DNA from: Weissella tructae | Lineage (GTDB): Bacteria; Bacillota; Bacilli; Lactobacillales; Lactobacillaceae | Assembly: GCF_000732905.1 (NCBI RefSeq) | Contig: NZ_CP007588.1 | Coordinates: 248,001-312,000 of the forward strand | DNA: 64,000 nucleotides | Direction of reading: 5' to 3' | Shown: piece by piece, positions 1-11,582 of the stretch | Layout of the letters: the number at the start of each line of letters is the position of its first letter | Position numbering within the stretch: the stretch's first letter is position 1 | Notes under the pieces: generated by a model | The model's database searches: none | Seen by the model: the letters and a program-made list of their open reading frames with translations, nothing else | Told to the model about the DNA's origin: nothing | Translations under genes and position numbers: made by a program

Positions 1-1
1 A

Positions 2-2569
2 TTGATCGAACGTTCAATCGCCGGATTTAAGGAAATTGAATTTGAAGTGATGCGTGACCGTGCCGACAACGCCTTGATTGTTGCATCAATGGAAAACTTT
101 GACCCAGTTGGTGTGCACACAGGAGACTCAATCGTTGTAGCGCCAGTGCAAACTTTGTCAGACGTTGAATTGCAAATGATGCGTGATGCTGCTTTGAAGA
201 TTATTCGCGCCTTGAAGATTGAAGGTGGAGTTAACATCCAAATGGCTTTGGATCCTGAATCAATGAAGTACTACATCATTGAAGTTAACCCACGTGTGTC
301 GCGTTCATCAGCCCTAGCATCAAAGGCAACTGGTTACCCAATTGCGAAGATGGCTGCGAAGATTGCGGTTGGTTTGACACTAGATGAAATCATGAACCCT
401 GTTACAGGGACAACAAAGGCTGAACTTGAACCAGCATTGGACTACGTGATTGTTAAGATTCCACGTTGGCCATTCGACAAGTTCCAATCAGCTGATCGTC
501 ATCTAGGAACACAAATGAAGGCAACTGGAGAAGTTATGGCCATCGGTCGTAACATCGAAGAAGCCATGAACAAGGCTGTACGTTCACTAGAAATCGACGT
601 TACAGGTTTGAACGACATGCGTTTTGAAGAAGTTGGCACAGAAGCATTGCTAGACTTGCTAATGCCAGCACGTGATGATCGTCTATTCATGATTGCAGAA
701 TTACTACGTCGTCATGTAACACCAGAAGCGATTCACGAACGTACAAAGATTGATTTCTTCTTCTTGGACAAGTTGGTTCGCATCGTTGAAATCGAACAAG
801 CATTGGCAGAAAATGTCGCTGATGTGGACACATTGGAATTGGCTAAGAAGAACGGATTTGCGGACACAACAATCGGTGAATTCTGGAAGATGTCAGGGGA
901 TGATGTGAAAGCATTGCGTGCCGAACACGGAATCATGCCAGTTTATAAGATGGTAGACACTGTTGCCGCTGAATTCGAATCACAAACACCGTACTACTAC
1001 TCAACATACGAAAAGGAAACAGAATCAGTGCGTACAGAACGCGAAAGCGTGCTAGTACTTGGTTCAGGACCAATCCGTATCGGACAAGGTGTGGAATTTG
1101 ACTATGCAACAGTTCACGCGGTTAAGGCCATTCAAGAAATGGGCTATGAAGCGATTATCATGAACTCAAACCCTGAAACAGTGTCAACTGACTTCTCTGT
1201 TTCAGACAAGTTGTACTTTGAACCATTAACAATTGAAGATGTTATGAACGTCATCGATTTGGAACAACCTAAGGGAGTTGTGGTGCAATTCGGTGGACAA
1301 ACAGCCATCAACTTGGCCGCACCTTTGGCAGAACGTGGTGTGCAAATCTTGGGAACAACAGTGACTGATTTGGACAAGGCTGAAGACCGTGAAGAGTTTG
1401 ACCAAGTAATCAAGCGTCTTACATTGACACAACCAGTTGGTAAGACAGCCACAACAATTCCAGGTGCCTTGGCAGCTGCGGAAGAAATTGGTTACCCAGT
1501 CTTGGTTCGCCCATCATACGTTTTGGGTGGTCGTGCCATGGAAATTGTTGGTAATGCCAACGAACTAGAAGACTATATGCACCGTGCAGTACAAGTTTCA
1601 AATGACCATCCTGTCTTGATTGACTCATACTTGGTAGGGGATGAAGCTGAAGTTGACGTCCTATCTGACGGTGAAACAGTTGTTATTCCTGGAATTATGG
1701 AACACATTGAACGTTCAGGAGTGCATTCAGGTGACTCAATGTCAGTCTACCCAACACAATCATTGTCACAAAAGGTTAAGGACGAAATGGTTGCGGCCTC
1801 AATCGCCTTGGCTAAGGAATTGAAGACTGTCGGATTGATGAACGTACAATTTGTTATCCATGATGACACTGCGTATGTGATTGAAGTTAACCCACGTGCC
1901 TCACGTACAGTACCATTTATCTCTAAGGTAACTGGATTGCCACTAGCACAATTAGCAACAAAGGTGATGCTAGGACAAAAGCTTTCAGACCTAGGACTAG
2001 AAACTGGTGTGGTACCAGAAAGCAAGGATGTCCACGTTAAGGCGCCGATCTTCTCATTCACGAAGTTGCCAATGGTGGACTCATTGCTTGGACCGGAAAT
2101 GAAGTCAACTGGTGAAGTTATGGGATCAGACCGCACATACGCTAAGGCATTGTACAAGGCGTTTGAAGCAGCGAATACAAAGATTCCAACTTTCGGAAAC
2201 GTATTGTTCACGATTGCAGATGATGGTAAGGAAGAAGCACTTAGCTTGGCTAAGCGATTTGACCGTCTAGGATTCCAAATGCTAGCAACAGCAGGAACAG
2301 CGCAATTCCTATCAGAAAACAACTTGCGTGTCTCAGTTTTGGACAAGATTGGGGAATCTGATAACAACGCAGTTACAGCGATGCGTGATGGTCGCCTACA
2401 ATTAGCGATTAACACAACAAAGCCTGATGAATCAGCTGAAAACGACGGACGTTTGATCCGTAGCGCAGCGATTGAAAATGCTGTACCACTATTTACAAAC
2501 TTTGACACAGTTGACGCGCTGTTGCATGTACTTGAAGCGCGCGCATTTGATGTCAATCCAATGGCATAA
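2..2569 (+). CDS. carB: Carbamoyl-phosphate synthase large subunit (5' end cut off by window)
   Basis: Makes carbamoyl phosphate from bicarbonate, ATP and glutamine-derived ammonia, the first step of pyrimidine (and arginine) synthesis, with CarA as partner. The frame is open from the first bases, and the 855 visible residues start inside the first ATP-grasp half, so roughly 200 of about 1060 residues lie upstream. The second synthetase half begins near fragment residue 350 with the motif [12 protein letters not shown], followed by the paired ATP-grasp signature [12 protein letters not shown]. An MGS-like allosteric domain starts near residue 730 ([12 protein letters not shown]). The first codon in view is TTG, inside the protein, not a start. 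pyrF follows 37 bases later, which makes this the pyrimidine-specific copy in all likelihood. The identification is very secure. Confidence 0.97.
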   Translation: MIERSIAGFKEIEFEVMRDRADNALIVASMENFDPVGVHTGDSIVVAPVQTLSDVELQMMRDAALKIIRALKIEGGVNIQMALDPESMKYYIIEVNPRVSRSSALASKATGYPIAKMAAKIAVGLTLDEIMNPVTGTTKAELEPALDYVIVKIPRWPFDKFQSADRHLGTQMKATGEVMAIGRNIEEAMNKAVRSLEIDVTGLNDMRFEEVGTEALLDLLMPARDDRLFMIAELLRRHVTPEAIHERTKIDFFFLDKLVRIVEIEQALAENVADVDTLELAKKNGFADTTIGEFWKMSGDDVKALRAEHGIMPVYKMVDTVAAEFESQTPYYYSTYEKETESVRTERESVLVLGSGPIRIGQGVEFDYATVHAVKAIQEMGYEAIIMNSNPETVSTDFSVSDKLYFEPLTIEDVMNVIDLEQPKGVVVQFGGQTAINLAAPLAERGVQILGTTVTDLDKAEDREEFDQVIKRLTLTQPVGKTATTIPGALAAAEEIGYPVLVRPSYVLGGRAMEIVGNANELEDYMHRAVQVSNDHPVLIDSYLVGDEAEVDVLSDGETVVIPGIMEHIERSGVHSGDSMSVYPTQSLSQKVKDEMVAASIALAKELKTVGLMNVQFVIHDDTAYVIEVNPRASRTVPFISKVTGLPLAQLATKVMLGQKLSDLGLETGVVPESKDVHVKAPIFSFTKLPMVDSLLGPEMKSTGEVMGSDRTYAKALYKAFEAANTKIPTFGNVLFTIADDGKEEALSLAKRFDRLGFQMLATAGTAQFLSENNLRVSVLDKIGESDNNAVTAMRDGRLQLAINTTKPDESAENDGRLIRSAAIENAVPLFTNFDTVDALLHVLEARAFDVNPMA

Positions 2570-2606
2570 ATTGAAGTTATTATAAGAATTAACGGGAGGG
2601 AAAGAC

Positions 2607-3332
2607 ATGACAGTACCCATTTTTATTGCGTTAGATTTTCCAACAGCTGATGAGATGTGGGATTTCTTGTCTGCATTTCCAAGTGATGAGTTACCAGCTG
2701 TAAAAGTTGGGATGGAATTATTTTACGCAGAAGGACCTAGTTTAGTCCGTGATTTAAAAGCGGCTGGATTTACAGTGTTCTTGGACTTAAAGTTATATGA
2801 CATCCCCAATACAGTTGGGCAAGCAGTTAAGAACTTAGCGAAATTGGACATTGATTACTTAACTGTCCATGCAGCTGGGGGACAACGTATGATGGAAGCG
2901 GCCGTTGCTGGTGCAAAAGAAGGAGCGGCAACAGTTGGTGTGAAAGCGCCTAAGCTACTAGCCATTACGCAACTAACATCATTTAGTGAGTCTGAAATGC
3001 AAGCCACACAACTTGTATCGGTTCCATTAGAAGAATCAGTTGTACACTTAGCGCAACTTGCACAAAAGTCAGGAATTGATGGCACAATTTCTTCAGCCTT
3101 TGAATCAAATATGATTCATGAAGCGGTGGGGAATGAGTTCCTATCAATTACACCGGGAATCCGTTTATCTGGTGATGATCAAGGTGATCAAAGTCGAGTT
3201 ATGACACCAGCACGGGCAGCAGAAATGACAGCCGACGGATTGGTTGTGGGACGATCAATTACGCAAGCGAGTGATCCCGTTAATGCTTATCAATTAGTAG
3301 TCGAAGGATTTGAAGAGGTAAAAAATGGTTAA
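2607..3332 (+). CDS. pyrF: Orotidine 5'-phosphate decarboxylase
   Basis: Decarboxylates OMP to UMP, the last step of de novo pyrimidine synthesis, in the cytoplasm. The 241-residue length is normal for the short bacterial class. The catalytic motif D60-x-K62-x-x-D65 is visible in DLKLYDIPNT, and the phosphate-binding end is seen as TPGIRL and later GLVVGRSI. A strong ribosome site (GGGAGGG) precedes the ATG at good spacing. The gene sits 37 bases after carB and overlaps pyrE by 8 bases, so the three are co-transcribed and the last two probably translationally coupled. Confidence 0.97.
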   Translation: MTVPIFIALDFPTADEMWDFLSAFPSDELPAVKVGMELFYAEGPSLVRDLKAAGFTVFLDLKLYDIPNTVGQAVKNLAKLDIDYLTVHAAGGQRMMEAAVAGAKEGAATVGVKAPKLLAITQLTSFSESEMQATQLVSVPLEESVVHLAQLAQKSGIDGTISSAFESNMIHEAVGNEFLSITPGIRLSGDDQGDQSRVMTPARAAEMTADGLVVGRSITQASDPVNAYQLVVEGFEEVKNG

Positions 3333-3969
3333 TTATCAACAAGCAGTTGCGAGTGCGTTACTTGAAATTGGTGCGGTTAAGTTCCAACCAAACACACCTT
3401 TTACATGGGCATCAGGTTTGAAGAGCCCTATCTATACTGACAACCGTCAAACAATTAGTTATCCAGAAGTACGTGATACCATTGCGAATGGACTAGCTGC
3501 ATTAATTCGTGAAAAGTACCCAGACGCCAATGTTATTGGTGGGGTTGCAACGGCGGGAATTCCGCACGCAGCATGGGTTGCACAAGTGATGAACTTGCCA
3601 ATGGTGTATGTTCGTTCAAAGCCAAAGGATCACGGCGCAGGTAACCAAATTGAAGGTCGCGTTGATGGCGACAGTCATGTTGTTTTGATTGATGATTTGA
3701 TTTCAACTGGTGGATCAGTATTAGGTGCTGTTGATGCAGTACGTAAGGCTGGGGCACAAGTAGATGGTGTTGTATCAATTTTCTCTTACGAATTGCCAGC
3801 CGCAGATGAAAACTTTGCTGCAGCAAACACAGCATTTGCACCGCTAACAACGTATTCAGAATTGGTAGCAGCAGCGGGAGAACAAGGGCAATTAACGGCA
3901 GAAGAAATGCAAACTCTAACAGAATGGCGTAAAAACCCAAGTGCATGGAGTGATGCGCATCAAGGTTAA
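3325..3969 (+). CDS. pyrE: Orotate phosphoribosyltransferase
   Basis: Joins orotate to PRPP to give OMP, the substrate of the preceding gene product. At 214 residues it is standard length. The PRPP-binding loop is VVLIDDLISTGGS, near residues 119-131, and the substrate loop includes RSKPKDHGAGNQIEG. The ATG lies inside the end of pyrF (8-base overlap). A strong intrinsic terminator follows 21 bases after the stop, so this is the end of the pyr operon. No PyrR-binding leader is visible in the part of the operon inside the window. Confidence 0.97.
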   Translation: MVNYQQAVASALLEIGAVKFQPNTPFTWASGLKSPIYTDNRQTISYPEVRDTIANGLAALIREKYPDANVIGGVATAGIPHAAWVAQVMNLPMVYVRSKPKDHGAGNQIEGRVDGDSHVVLIDDLISTGGSVLGAVDAVRKAGAQVDGVVSIFSYELPAADENFAAANTAFAPLTTYSELVAAAGEQGQLTAEEMQTLTEWRKNPSAWSDAHQG

Positions 3970-3990
3970 TTGACAAGCTTAAATCACAAG

Positions 3991-4015
3991 AAGACGCTGA
4001 AAAGCGTCTTTTTTT
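3991..4015 (+). terminator. Intrinsic terminator of the pyr operon
   Basis: AAGACGCT and AGCGTCTT form a stem with a short GAAA loop, followed by a run of seven T. It lies just after pyrE. Confidence 0.9.
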
Positions 4016-4089
4016 GATGGTTAAATTTACAATGCCTCCCAATTATTGGTAAAATAAGGGAATATCATTTTTTATGAAAGGTGCCCAAA

Positions 4090-5334
4090 ATGAAAATTGG
4101 ATTGTTTACAGATACCTACTTTCCACAAGTCTCAGGAGTAGCGACGTCCATTAAGACATTAAAAGAACAGCTTGAAGCACAAGGACATGAAGTGTATATC
4201 TTCACGTCAACAGATCCGAAGGTGAAGAAGCCAACAATTGAACCGCATATTTACCGTTTTTCAAGTATGCCTTTTATTGGTTTTAAAGACCGTCGTATTA
4301 CTTACCGAGGTGGCTTCCAAGCGTTGCAAATTGCAAAGAAACTGGAATTGGATTTGGTACACACGCAAACTGAATTTTCTTTGGGATTAATCGGGAAGTT
4401 CGTTGCGCGTCAAATGAAAATCCCGGTCGTGCATACATTCCACACGAATTATGAAGATTATCTACATTATGTTGCGAATGGTCGTTTAATTCGACCTGCT
4501 GATGTGGCCTTAATTGCGCGCTACTTTTTGAATAGCATGACAGCCATTGTGTCACCATCACAACAAACATTCGATACATTGATGAAGTATAAGGTACAAA
4601 CACCCGTTGAAATTATTCCAACAGGTGTCAAAGTAGCGCATGATCAATCTACTGACAACAGTGTTGAATTACGCGCGAGTCTAGGACTGGCACAAGATAC
4701 ACCTGTTTTGATGTCAATTGGTCGTGTGGCCTTTGAAAAGAATATTGATCAAGCGTTGTCAGTCTTTAGCGAAGTCTTGAAAGATATCCCTAATGCGATG
4801 TTCGTTATCGTTGGTAATGGACCAGCTATGTCGTCATTGAAGGATCACGCTGAAGCAATTGGTATTGCAGCATCTGTGATTTTTGTGGGTGAAGTCAATC
4901 ATGATCAAATCTATGGTTACTACCGTGTTGGAGATGTCTTTGTTTCTGCGTCAACGTCTGAAACACAAGGACTGACATTTATTGAAGCTATTACAGCGGA
5001 TACACCAGTTGTGGCTATGCACAGTGATTATATGGATACCATTGTCATTGATGAAAACATTGGGACATTGGTCGACAATGGTGAAGAAATGGTTGAACCG
5101 ATTGTACGTTACTTACAAGCTAAGCAAGTAGGGGACGTTATTGGTGACCCAACAAGTCGTGCCGCCATTCTGCATGAAATTGATGAACGTACTTTTGGTA
5201 CGCGCATTAATGATTTTTACGAATTTGCATTTACGCTATACCATGCGGATGCACAGACAGATGAAGATGATGATAATGACGCGGAATACGCGCGTTCATT
5301 CTTGCATCCATTTAGGAGAGATTCACATGATTAA
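4090..5334 (+). CDS. GT4 glycosyltransferase, probable diacylglycerol glucosyltransferase
   Basis: Probably transfers glucose from UDP-glucose to diacylglycerol at the inner face of the membrane, the first step of glycolipid anchor synthesis (the role of BgsB-type enzymes in enterococci). The 414-residue protein has a GT-B fold: N-terminal MKIGLFTDTYFPQVSGVA, C-terminal donor site with SIGRVAFEKN, and the EX7E motif of retaining GT4 enzymes at E291/E299 (ETQGLTFIE). An in-frame GTG lies 9 bases upstream, but AAAGGTG sits at the right distance from this ATG and would overlap the GTG, so the ATG is chosen. The next GT overlaps its stop by 8 bases. Substrate is inferred from family and neighbours, not seen. 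Confidence 0.85.
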   Translation: MKIGLFTDTYFPQVSGVATSIKTLKEQLEAQGHEVYIFTSTDPKVKKPTIEPHIYRFSSMPFIGFKDRRITYRGGFQALQIAKKLELDLVHTQTEFSLGLIGKFVARQMKIPVVHTFHTNYEDYLHYVANGRLIRPADVALIARYFLNSMTAIVSPSQQTFDTLMKYKVQTPVEIIPTGVKVAHDQSTDNSVELRASLGLAQDTPVLMSIGRVAFEKNIDQALSVFSEVLKDIPNAMFVIVGNGPAMSSLKDHAEAIGIAASVIFVGEVNHDQIYGYYRVGDVFVSASTSETQGLTFIEAITADTPVVAMHSDYMDTIVIDENIGTLVDNGEEMVEPIVRYLQAKQVGDVIGDPTSRAAILHEIDERTFGTRINDFYEFAFTLYHADAQTDEDDDNDAEYARSFLHPFRRDSHD

Positions 5335-6349
5335 AATTACAATGTTCTCAGCTGCTGAAACAGTACCTGGGCAAGGGGTTGGTTCAGCTTATCGTGAACT
5401 AGTAAATCTATTGCAAAAGAAGTTCCCAAAGGAATTGGACTTGCAATTCAACACGTTGAAAAAGACAGACATCAGCCATTACCACACGATTAACTTTAAA
5501 TATTTCTTGAGCACATTCTTGCCCAAGCGTGGTCGTAAGCTTGGTTATGTCCACTTCATTCCAGAAACACTAGAAGATTCAATCAAGTTACCACGTCCAA
5601 TTAAGAACATGTTCTACTGGTATGTGATGACCTTTTATAAGCGTATGGATCACTTGGTTGTTGTGAACCCAACATTTATTGATAAGTTGGTTGATTTAGG
5701 TGTGAAGCGTGAACGCGTGACCTATATTCCTAACTTCGTTGCAAAAGAAACATTCTATCCAATGACTGCGGAAGAAAAGCTAGACGTGCGAAACAAATTA
5801 GAGATTCCACAAGATGCTTTTGTTATTTTAGGGGTTGGACAAGTACAAGAACGTAAAGGTATTTGGGATTTCATTGCTCTAGCAGAAGCAAATCCTAACT
5901 GGCACTTCATTTGGGCCGGTGGATTTTCATTTGGTGCGATGACTGCGGGATATGAAGAATTGAAGAAAGTGGTGGATAACCCACCTGCTAATTTGCATTT
6001 CCCAGGGATTGTTGATCGTAGCTTAATGAATGACTACTACAATGCAGCAGATGTATTCTTGTTGCCAAGTTTTACAGAACTATTCCCGATGTCAGCGTTG
6101 GAAGCGTTCAGTACAGGAACACCGACTGTGTTGCGTGATATTGAATTATATCGTGCGATTTTAGATGGTTACTATGTTCCTGCCGATGGCCGTCCGGGGA
6201 TGCAAGAAGCTTTGCAACAACTTTCAGAAGATGAAGCATTTTCAGCAAAGCTATCTCAAGAAGCGTTGGCAGCATCTGATCGTTATTCAGAAGCGAATGT
6301 CGCTGAAATTTGGCTGGACTTCTATGCGCAACAAAAACAAGAGGGGTAA
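5327..6349 (+). CDS. GT4 glycosyltransferase, probable second glycolipid glucosyltransferase
   Basis: A 340-residue GT-B enzyme, probably adding a second sugar to the monoglucosyl-diacylglycerol made by the previous gene product, as BgsA-type enzymes do. Glycine-rich acceptor loop TVPGQGVGSAYREL near the N-terminus; EX7E motif at E251/E259 (ELFPMSALE). The frame is open further upstream, but the ATG is placed by AGGAG eight bases before it and by overlap with the preceding stop, which is typical of coupled translation. The next gene follows 3 bases after the stop. The exact linkage cannot be read from the sequence. Confidence 0.85.
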   Translation: MIKITMFSAAETVPGQGVGSAYRELVNLLQKKFPKELDLQFNTLKKTDISHYHTINFKYFLSTFLPKRGRKLGYVHFIPETLEDSIKLPRPIKNMFYWYVMTFYKRMDHLVVVNPTFIDKLVDLGVKRERVTYIPNFVAKETFYPMTAEEKLDVRNKLEIPQDAFVILGVGQVQERKGIWDFIALAEANPNWHFIWAGGFSFGAMTAGYEELKKVVDNPPANLHFPGIVDRSLMNDYYNAADVFLLPSFTELFPMSALEAFSTGTPTVLRDIELYRAILDGYYVPADGRPGMQEALQQLSEDEAFSAKLSQEALAASDRYSEANVAEIWLDFYAQQKQEG

Positions 6350-6352
6350 TCC

Positions 6353-7375
6353 ATGTCACGTCGTAATTTGATTATTTTTATCACGATGTTACTATTTGGA
6401 TGTTTGATCTTCGCTTGGTCATTTAGAGACGTTAGTTTGCAACAATTTATGATGGATATGCAATCAGCTAATCTTTGGTGGTTAGCCGTTGCGGTCTTGT
6501 GCATGGCAATGTACTTATTGTTGGAAGCGGCTGTTGTGAAATTATTTATTGATGAAACACATCAAAAGTTATCATGGCGTGATGCGATTCGTGTTCCGTT
6601 GGTAGAACAATTAGGTAATGGGATTACGCCATTTGCTAGTGGTGGACAACCTATGCAATTAGTTGCGTTAATGCAAGCGGGGGTTGAAGCCGGAAAAGCG
6701 GGTTCAATCTTAACGATGAAGTTCATTATTTACCAAGGTATGATTGTTGTGAATTTCATTTTGGCTTTGATTGTTGGGTATCAATATATTCATGATAAGC
6801 TACAAGAATGGTCAACTATTGTATGGTTAGGATTTGGTATGCACGTTATTGTCGTGATGACGTTGCTTGCCTTGATGTTTTTGCCACGTATTACAAATAG
6901 TTTGGTCAACATCACATTCCGTATCATTGGACGTTTTTCAGCTAAAAAAGCAGCAGAATGGCGTCCGGCAGTTGATGAACAAATTGAAGGATTTCATCAA
7001 GAGAGTTTAGTGATGAAGGCGAATATGCGTTATGTAATTGGCGCAGCGGTCATTACATTTGTTCAATTGATGTTCTACTATATGATTCCGTACTTTATTT
7101 TGTTGTCATTAGGTGCGAAAAATGTCGATGTTGTGCTAATTCTAGCGCTCCACATTTTGATTGTGATGGTGATTTCACTATTTCCGATTCCAGGTGGATC
7201 GGGTGGTGCTGAAGTTGGATTTGCGGTCCTATTTCAACAATTCCTGCCCACACATGCTAAATTGATGTTAGCAATGTTGTTGTGGCGTTTGATTACGTAT
7301 TATTTGGGGATGGTGGCAGGTGTTATTGCCTTCGGTATTCCAACAACAAAACAAAAAATGCGTCAAACAAATTAA
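6353..7375 (+). CDS. Flippase-like integral membrane protein (UPF0104 / LPG synthase TM-domain family)
   Basis: A 340-residue, very hydrophobic protein with about eight membrane spans. It matches the family formed by the flippase half of MprF without the aminoacyl-transferase half; the landmarks are FASGGQPMQLVALMQAGV, GIVLA-like helices and the conserved late segment PIPGGSGGAEVGFAVLFQQF. The start has AGAGGGG six bases upstream and lies 3 bases after the preceding GT gene, so it is in the glycolipid operon. Position between two glycolipid synthases and LTA synthase suggests it moves the glycolipid across the membrane; that is inference. A terminator-like hairpin follows. Confidence 0.82.
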   Translation: MSRRNLIIFITMLLFGCLIFAWSFRDVSLQQFMMDMQSANLWWLAVAVLCMAMYLLLEAAVVKLFIDETHQKLSWRDAIRVPLVEQLGNGITPFASGGQPMQLVALMQAGVEAGKAGSILTMKFIIYQGMIVVNFILALIVGYQYIHDKLQEWSTIVWLGFGMHVIVVMTLLALMFLPRITNSLVNITFRIIGRFSAKKAAEWRPAVDEQIEGFHQESLVMKANMRYVIGAAVITFVQLMFYYMIPYFILLSLGAKNVDVVLILALHILIVMVISLFPIPGGSGGAEVGFAVLFQQFLPTHAKLMLAMLLWRLITYYLGMVAGVIAFGIPTTKQKMRQTN

Positions 7376-7391
7376 TTTAGGTTCAATTAAT

Positions 7392-7431
7392 GCCCTGCTG
7401 TTACCATATACTATTGGTGCACGGGCTTTTT
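7392..7431 (+). terminator. Probable terminator between the flippase-like gene and ltaS
   Basis: GCCC/GGGC outer and ACCA/TGGT inner stems with internal loops, followed by five T. Imperfect, so some read-through to ltaS is likely. Confidence 0.5.
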
Positions 7432-7464
7432 CAATTCAAAAAAATTTAGATGGGGTATATCATC

Positions 7465-9558
7465 ATGAAGAATGTTGTGACAGCGCTAAAGCGTGGGTTA
7501 TTAACAACAACGATGGGATTCTTTATCCTGAACGTCTTCTTGATTTGGCTAAAAACATATTGGTCATATCACGAAAACTTTTCATTAGGGGTAGCAGGAT
7601 CTACGCAGCAATTTTTGCTTTTCTTTAATCCAATTCCAACAGCGATTATTTTAATTGGTATTGGACTTTACTTTAGAGGGAAGATTGCTTATTGGATTAT
7701 GCTGTTAATGAACTTAATCCAATCTGTATGGCTATTCTCAAATATGCTTTACTATCGTGAGTTTTCAGATTTCTTATCAATGAACATCATGACTTCAGGT
7801 GGTTCAGCTGGAGAAAACTTATCAAAAGCGTTGGGTGGCTTAATTAAGCCGACTGACTTCTTAGTTTTCGTTGATATCATTATCATCGTGGCTTTGTTGG
7901 CCTTTAGCGTGATGAAAGTGGATCATAAGCGTCTACGTACACGTGTGGCTTTGAGTTTGACAACATTGGGATTTGTTTTGATGTTTGCAGGCTATGGCTT
8001 AGCGGAAAACGACCGTTCAGGACTGTTAACACGTACATTTGATAATAACTATATTGTTAAATACTTAGGGCTAAATGAATATGCGGCTTATAACATCTAT
8101 AAGACGCAACAAACAGCTAAGGTCCGTAACAAAGCGGTCGAGGCAGACCTTAAACCCGTTCAAAAGTTCGTGACGGATAATCAAACAACACAAAATCCTG
8201 AATACTTTGGTCAAGCTAAGGGTAAGAACGTTATTATGTTCCATTTGGAATCTTTCCAACAATTCTTGATTGATTACAAGGTTGACGGAGAAGAAGTAAC
8301 ACCGAACTTGAATAAGTTCTATCATGACCAATCAACATTGGCATTTGATAATGTTTACAACCAAGTTGGACAAGGTAAGACTGCTGACGCAGAAATGATG
8401 TTAGAGACTGGCTTGTTTGGAACTGCATCAGGATCAGCCATGGTTAACTATGGAACAACCAATACCTTCCAAGCAGTGCCGGGAATTCTTGGGCAACAAG
8501 GATATACTTCAGCGTCCTTCCACGGAGCAGGGGCAAGTTTCTGGAATCGCGATAATACGTATAAGTCATGGGGATATGATTTCTTCTTCAGTAAGCCTTT
8601 CTATAAGTATGCTGATGATGAGAAGAACAATTATGGTTACGGATTAAAGGACAAGTTGTTCCTAAAAGAGACGGCTGGTTACTTAGATCAAATGCCACAA
8701 CCGTTCTATTCAAAAATCATTACGGTGTCAAATCATTATCCTTATGATTTTGATGACCAAAATATCTCAATTAAAAAGACAAATACAGGATCAAAGACGG
8801 TTGATGGGTATGTGCAAACTGCCCGCTACTTAGATCAAGCATTCGGTGAATTCCTACAATACTTGAAGGACTCTGGTCTGTATGATGATACATTGCTAGT
8901 GTTGTATGGTGATCATTATGGTATCTCAGAAAACCATCCGAAAGCCATTGCTACACTATTAGGAAAAGATGAAATCAATGATGTTGATTTGATGAACTGG
9001 CAAAAAGTACCATTTATGATGCATGCGCCAGGTATCAAGGGATATGAAGATCACACATATGGTGGTGAAATTGATATCATGCCAACGGTTTTGAACCTGT
9101 TGGGTGTCTCAACTAAGGACAAAATTATCTTTGGGCAAGATATGCTGGCTAAGGATAACAAGCAAATCGTTTCTTTCCGTAATGGAAATTGGGTAACAGA
9201 CAAGTATATGCGTAGTGGAAGCAAGTACTACGATATGCAATCTGGTAAAGAGGTTTACCCTGAATCTGATGAAGCGGTGAAGAAGTACGTCAAGAAAACA
9301 CAAGATCATGTTAATGCAACCTTGATGAATTCTGATGCTGTACAAACGAGTGACCTACTTCGTTTCCATGATTTAGAGAACTTTACGCCTATTAAGCCAC
9401 GTGATTATTCATATAAGGTGAATGATACGATGGATAAATTGAAGACTCTTGAGAAAACTCATGACACTGTCATGAAGAAGAACAAGGGAAAAGAAACAAG
9501 CTATACGACTGATGCACCGGAAATTGGTGGTAAGCCACAGACAATTAAGGGTGAATAA
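7465..9558 (+). CDS. ltaS: Lipoteichoic acid synthase (LtaS-type sulfatase-fold enzyme)
   Basis: Polymerises glycerol phosphate from phosphatidylglycerol onto the glycolipid anchor on the outer face of the membrane. The 697-residue protein has five N-terminal membrane spans (to about residue 200) followed by an extracellular sulfatase domain. The nucleophile Thr306 lies in GKTADAEMM; metal-site motifs FHLESFQQF and LYGDHYG are present. An upstream in-frame ATG at 7450 has no ribosome site, while GGGG lies nine bases before the ATG used here. The charged, lysine-rich tail after about residue 600 is usual. A strong terminator ends the cluster. Confidence 0.93.
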   Translation: MKNVVTALKRGLLTTTMGFFILNVFLIWLKTYWSYHENFSLGVAGSTQQFLLFFNPIPTAIILIGIGLYFRGKIAYWIMLLMNLIQSVWLFSNMLYYREFSDFLSMNIMTSGGSAGENLSKALGGLIKPTDFLVFVDIIIIVALLAFSVMKVDHKRLRTRVALSLTTLGFVLMFAGYGLAENDRSGLLTRTFDNNYIVKYLGLNEYAAYNIYKTQQTAKVRNKAVEADLKPVQKFVTDNQTTQNPEYFGQAKGKNVIMFHLESFQQFLIDYKVDGEEVTPNLNKFYHDQSTLAFDNVYNQVGQGKTADAEMMLETGLFGTASGSAMVNYGTTNTFQAVPGILGQQGYTSASFHGAGASFWNRDNTYKSWGYDFFFSKPFYKYADDEKNNYGYGLKDKLFLKETAGYLDQMPQPFYSKIITVSNHYPYDFDDQNISIKKTNTGSKTVDGYVQTARYLDQAFGEFLQYLKDSGLYDDTLLVLYGDHYGISENHPKAIATLLGKDEINDVDLMNWQKVPFMMHAPGIKGYEDHTYGGEIDIMPTVLNLLGVSTKDKIIFGQDMLAKDNKQIVSFRNGNWVTDKYMRSGSKYYDMQSGKEVYPESDEAVKKYVKKTQDHVNATLMNSDAVQTSDLLRFHDLENFTPIKPRDYSYKVNDTMDKLKTLEKTHDTVMKKNKGKETSYTTDAPEIGGKPQTIKGE

Positions 9559-9595
9559 CCGCATCTTGTTTTTGACCCTTTTATAGTAGGAAAAG

Positions 9596-9635
9596 TAAAC
9601 CAATCTACATTTTGTAGATTGGTTTATTTTTTTTT
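9596..9635 (+). terminator. Intrinsic terminator after ltaS
   Basis: A perfect 14-bp stem (TAAACCAATCTACA and its complement) with a 3-base loop and a run of nine T. It insulates ltaS from rRNA operon 1, whose P1 -35 box starts 11 bases further on. Confidence 0.95.
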
Positions 9636-9645
9636 ACAAATAGTG

Positions 9646-9674
9646 TTGACAGTAGAGCATCTAGTCTGTAATAT
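9646..9674 (+). promoter_or_regulatory. rRNA operon 1 promoter P1
   Basis: TTGACA, 17-base spacer, TAATAT. The -35 box and most of the spacer differ from operon 2, while the sequence from the end of the spacer onward is nearly identical in the two operons. Confidence 0.85.
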
Positions 9675-9741
9675 AGTAAAAGTTGTCAGGGGCAAGCAAG
9701 ACAAGCCAACCCTTAGGGGCGCAAGTCATTTGCTCAATCGC

Positions 9742-9808
9742 TTCTCAAAAAAGTTTCAAAAAACTTTTGAGAAAAGCGTTGACATTATCATCCTCTCGAT
9801 GGTATGAT
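9742..9808 (+). promoter_or_regulatory. rRNA operon 1 promoter P2 with upstream A-tract inverted repeat
   Basis: TTGACA at 9779-9784, 18-base spacer, TATGAT at 9803-9808. Just upstream, TTCTCAAAAAAGTTT and AAACTTTTGAGAA (9742-9773) form an imperfect hairpin rich in A and T tracts, in the place of an UP element. The rest of the stretch from 9809 to the 16S start is transcribed leader with no gene. Confidence 0.8.
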
Positions 9809-10004
9809 AATTAAGTTGTTTCAGGGAGATGCAAATCAAACAAAAGCAACGAAGTAGATCATTGAAAACTGAATATCGTTTCGATGTAACAAATGTGTAG
9901 GTCGACCAACTATTAGTTGGTCCAAACATTTGCGAAGTCAATTCGCTAGTAAATTCGTTTAACATCTGTTAAACAACAAAAAAATTGAGTTATACTCAAA
10001 CTTC

Positions 10005-11582
<1,578 letters not shown>

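Noticed and set aside
1747-2556. 269-codon minus-strand frame inside carB
   Set aside because: Shadow of the carB coding frame; serine/threonine-rich composition without recognisable motifs.
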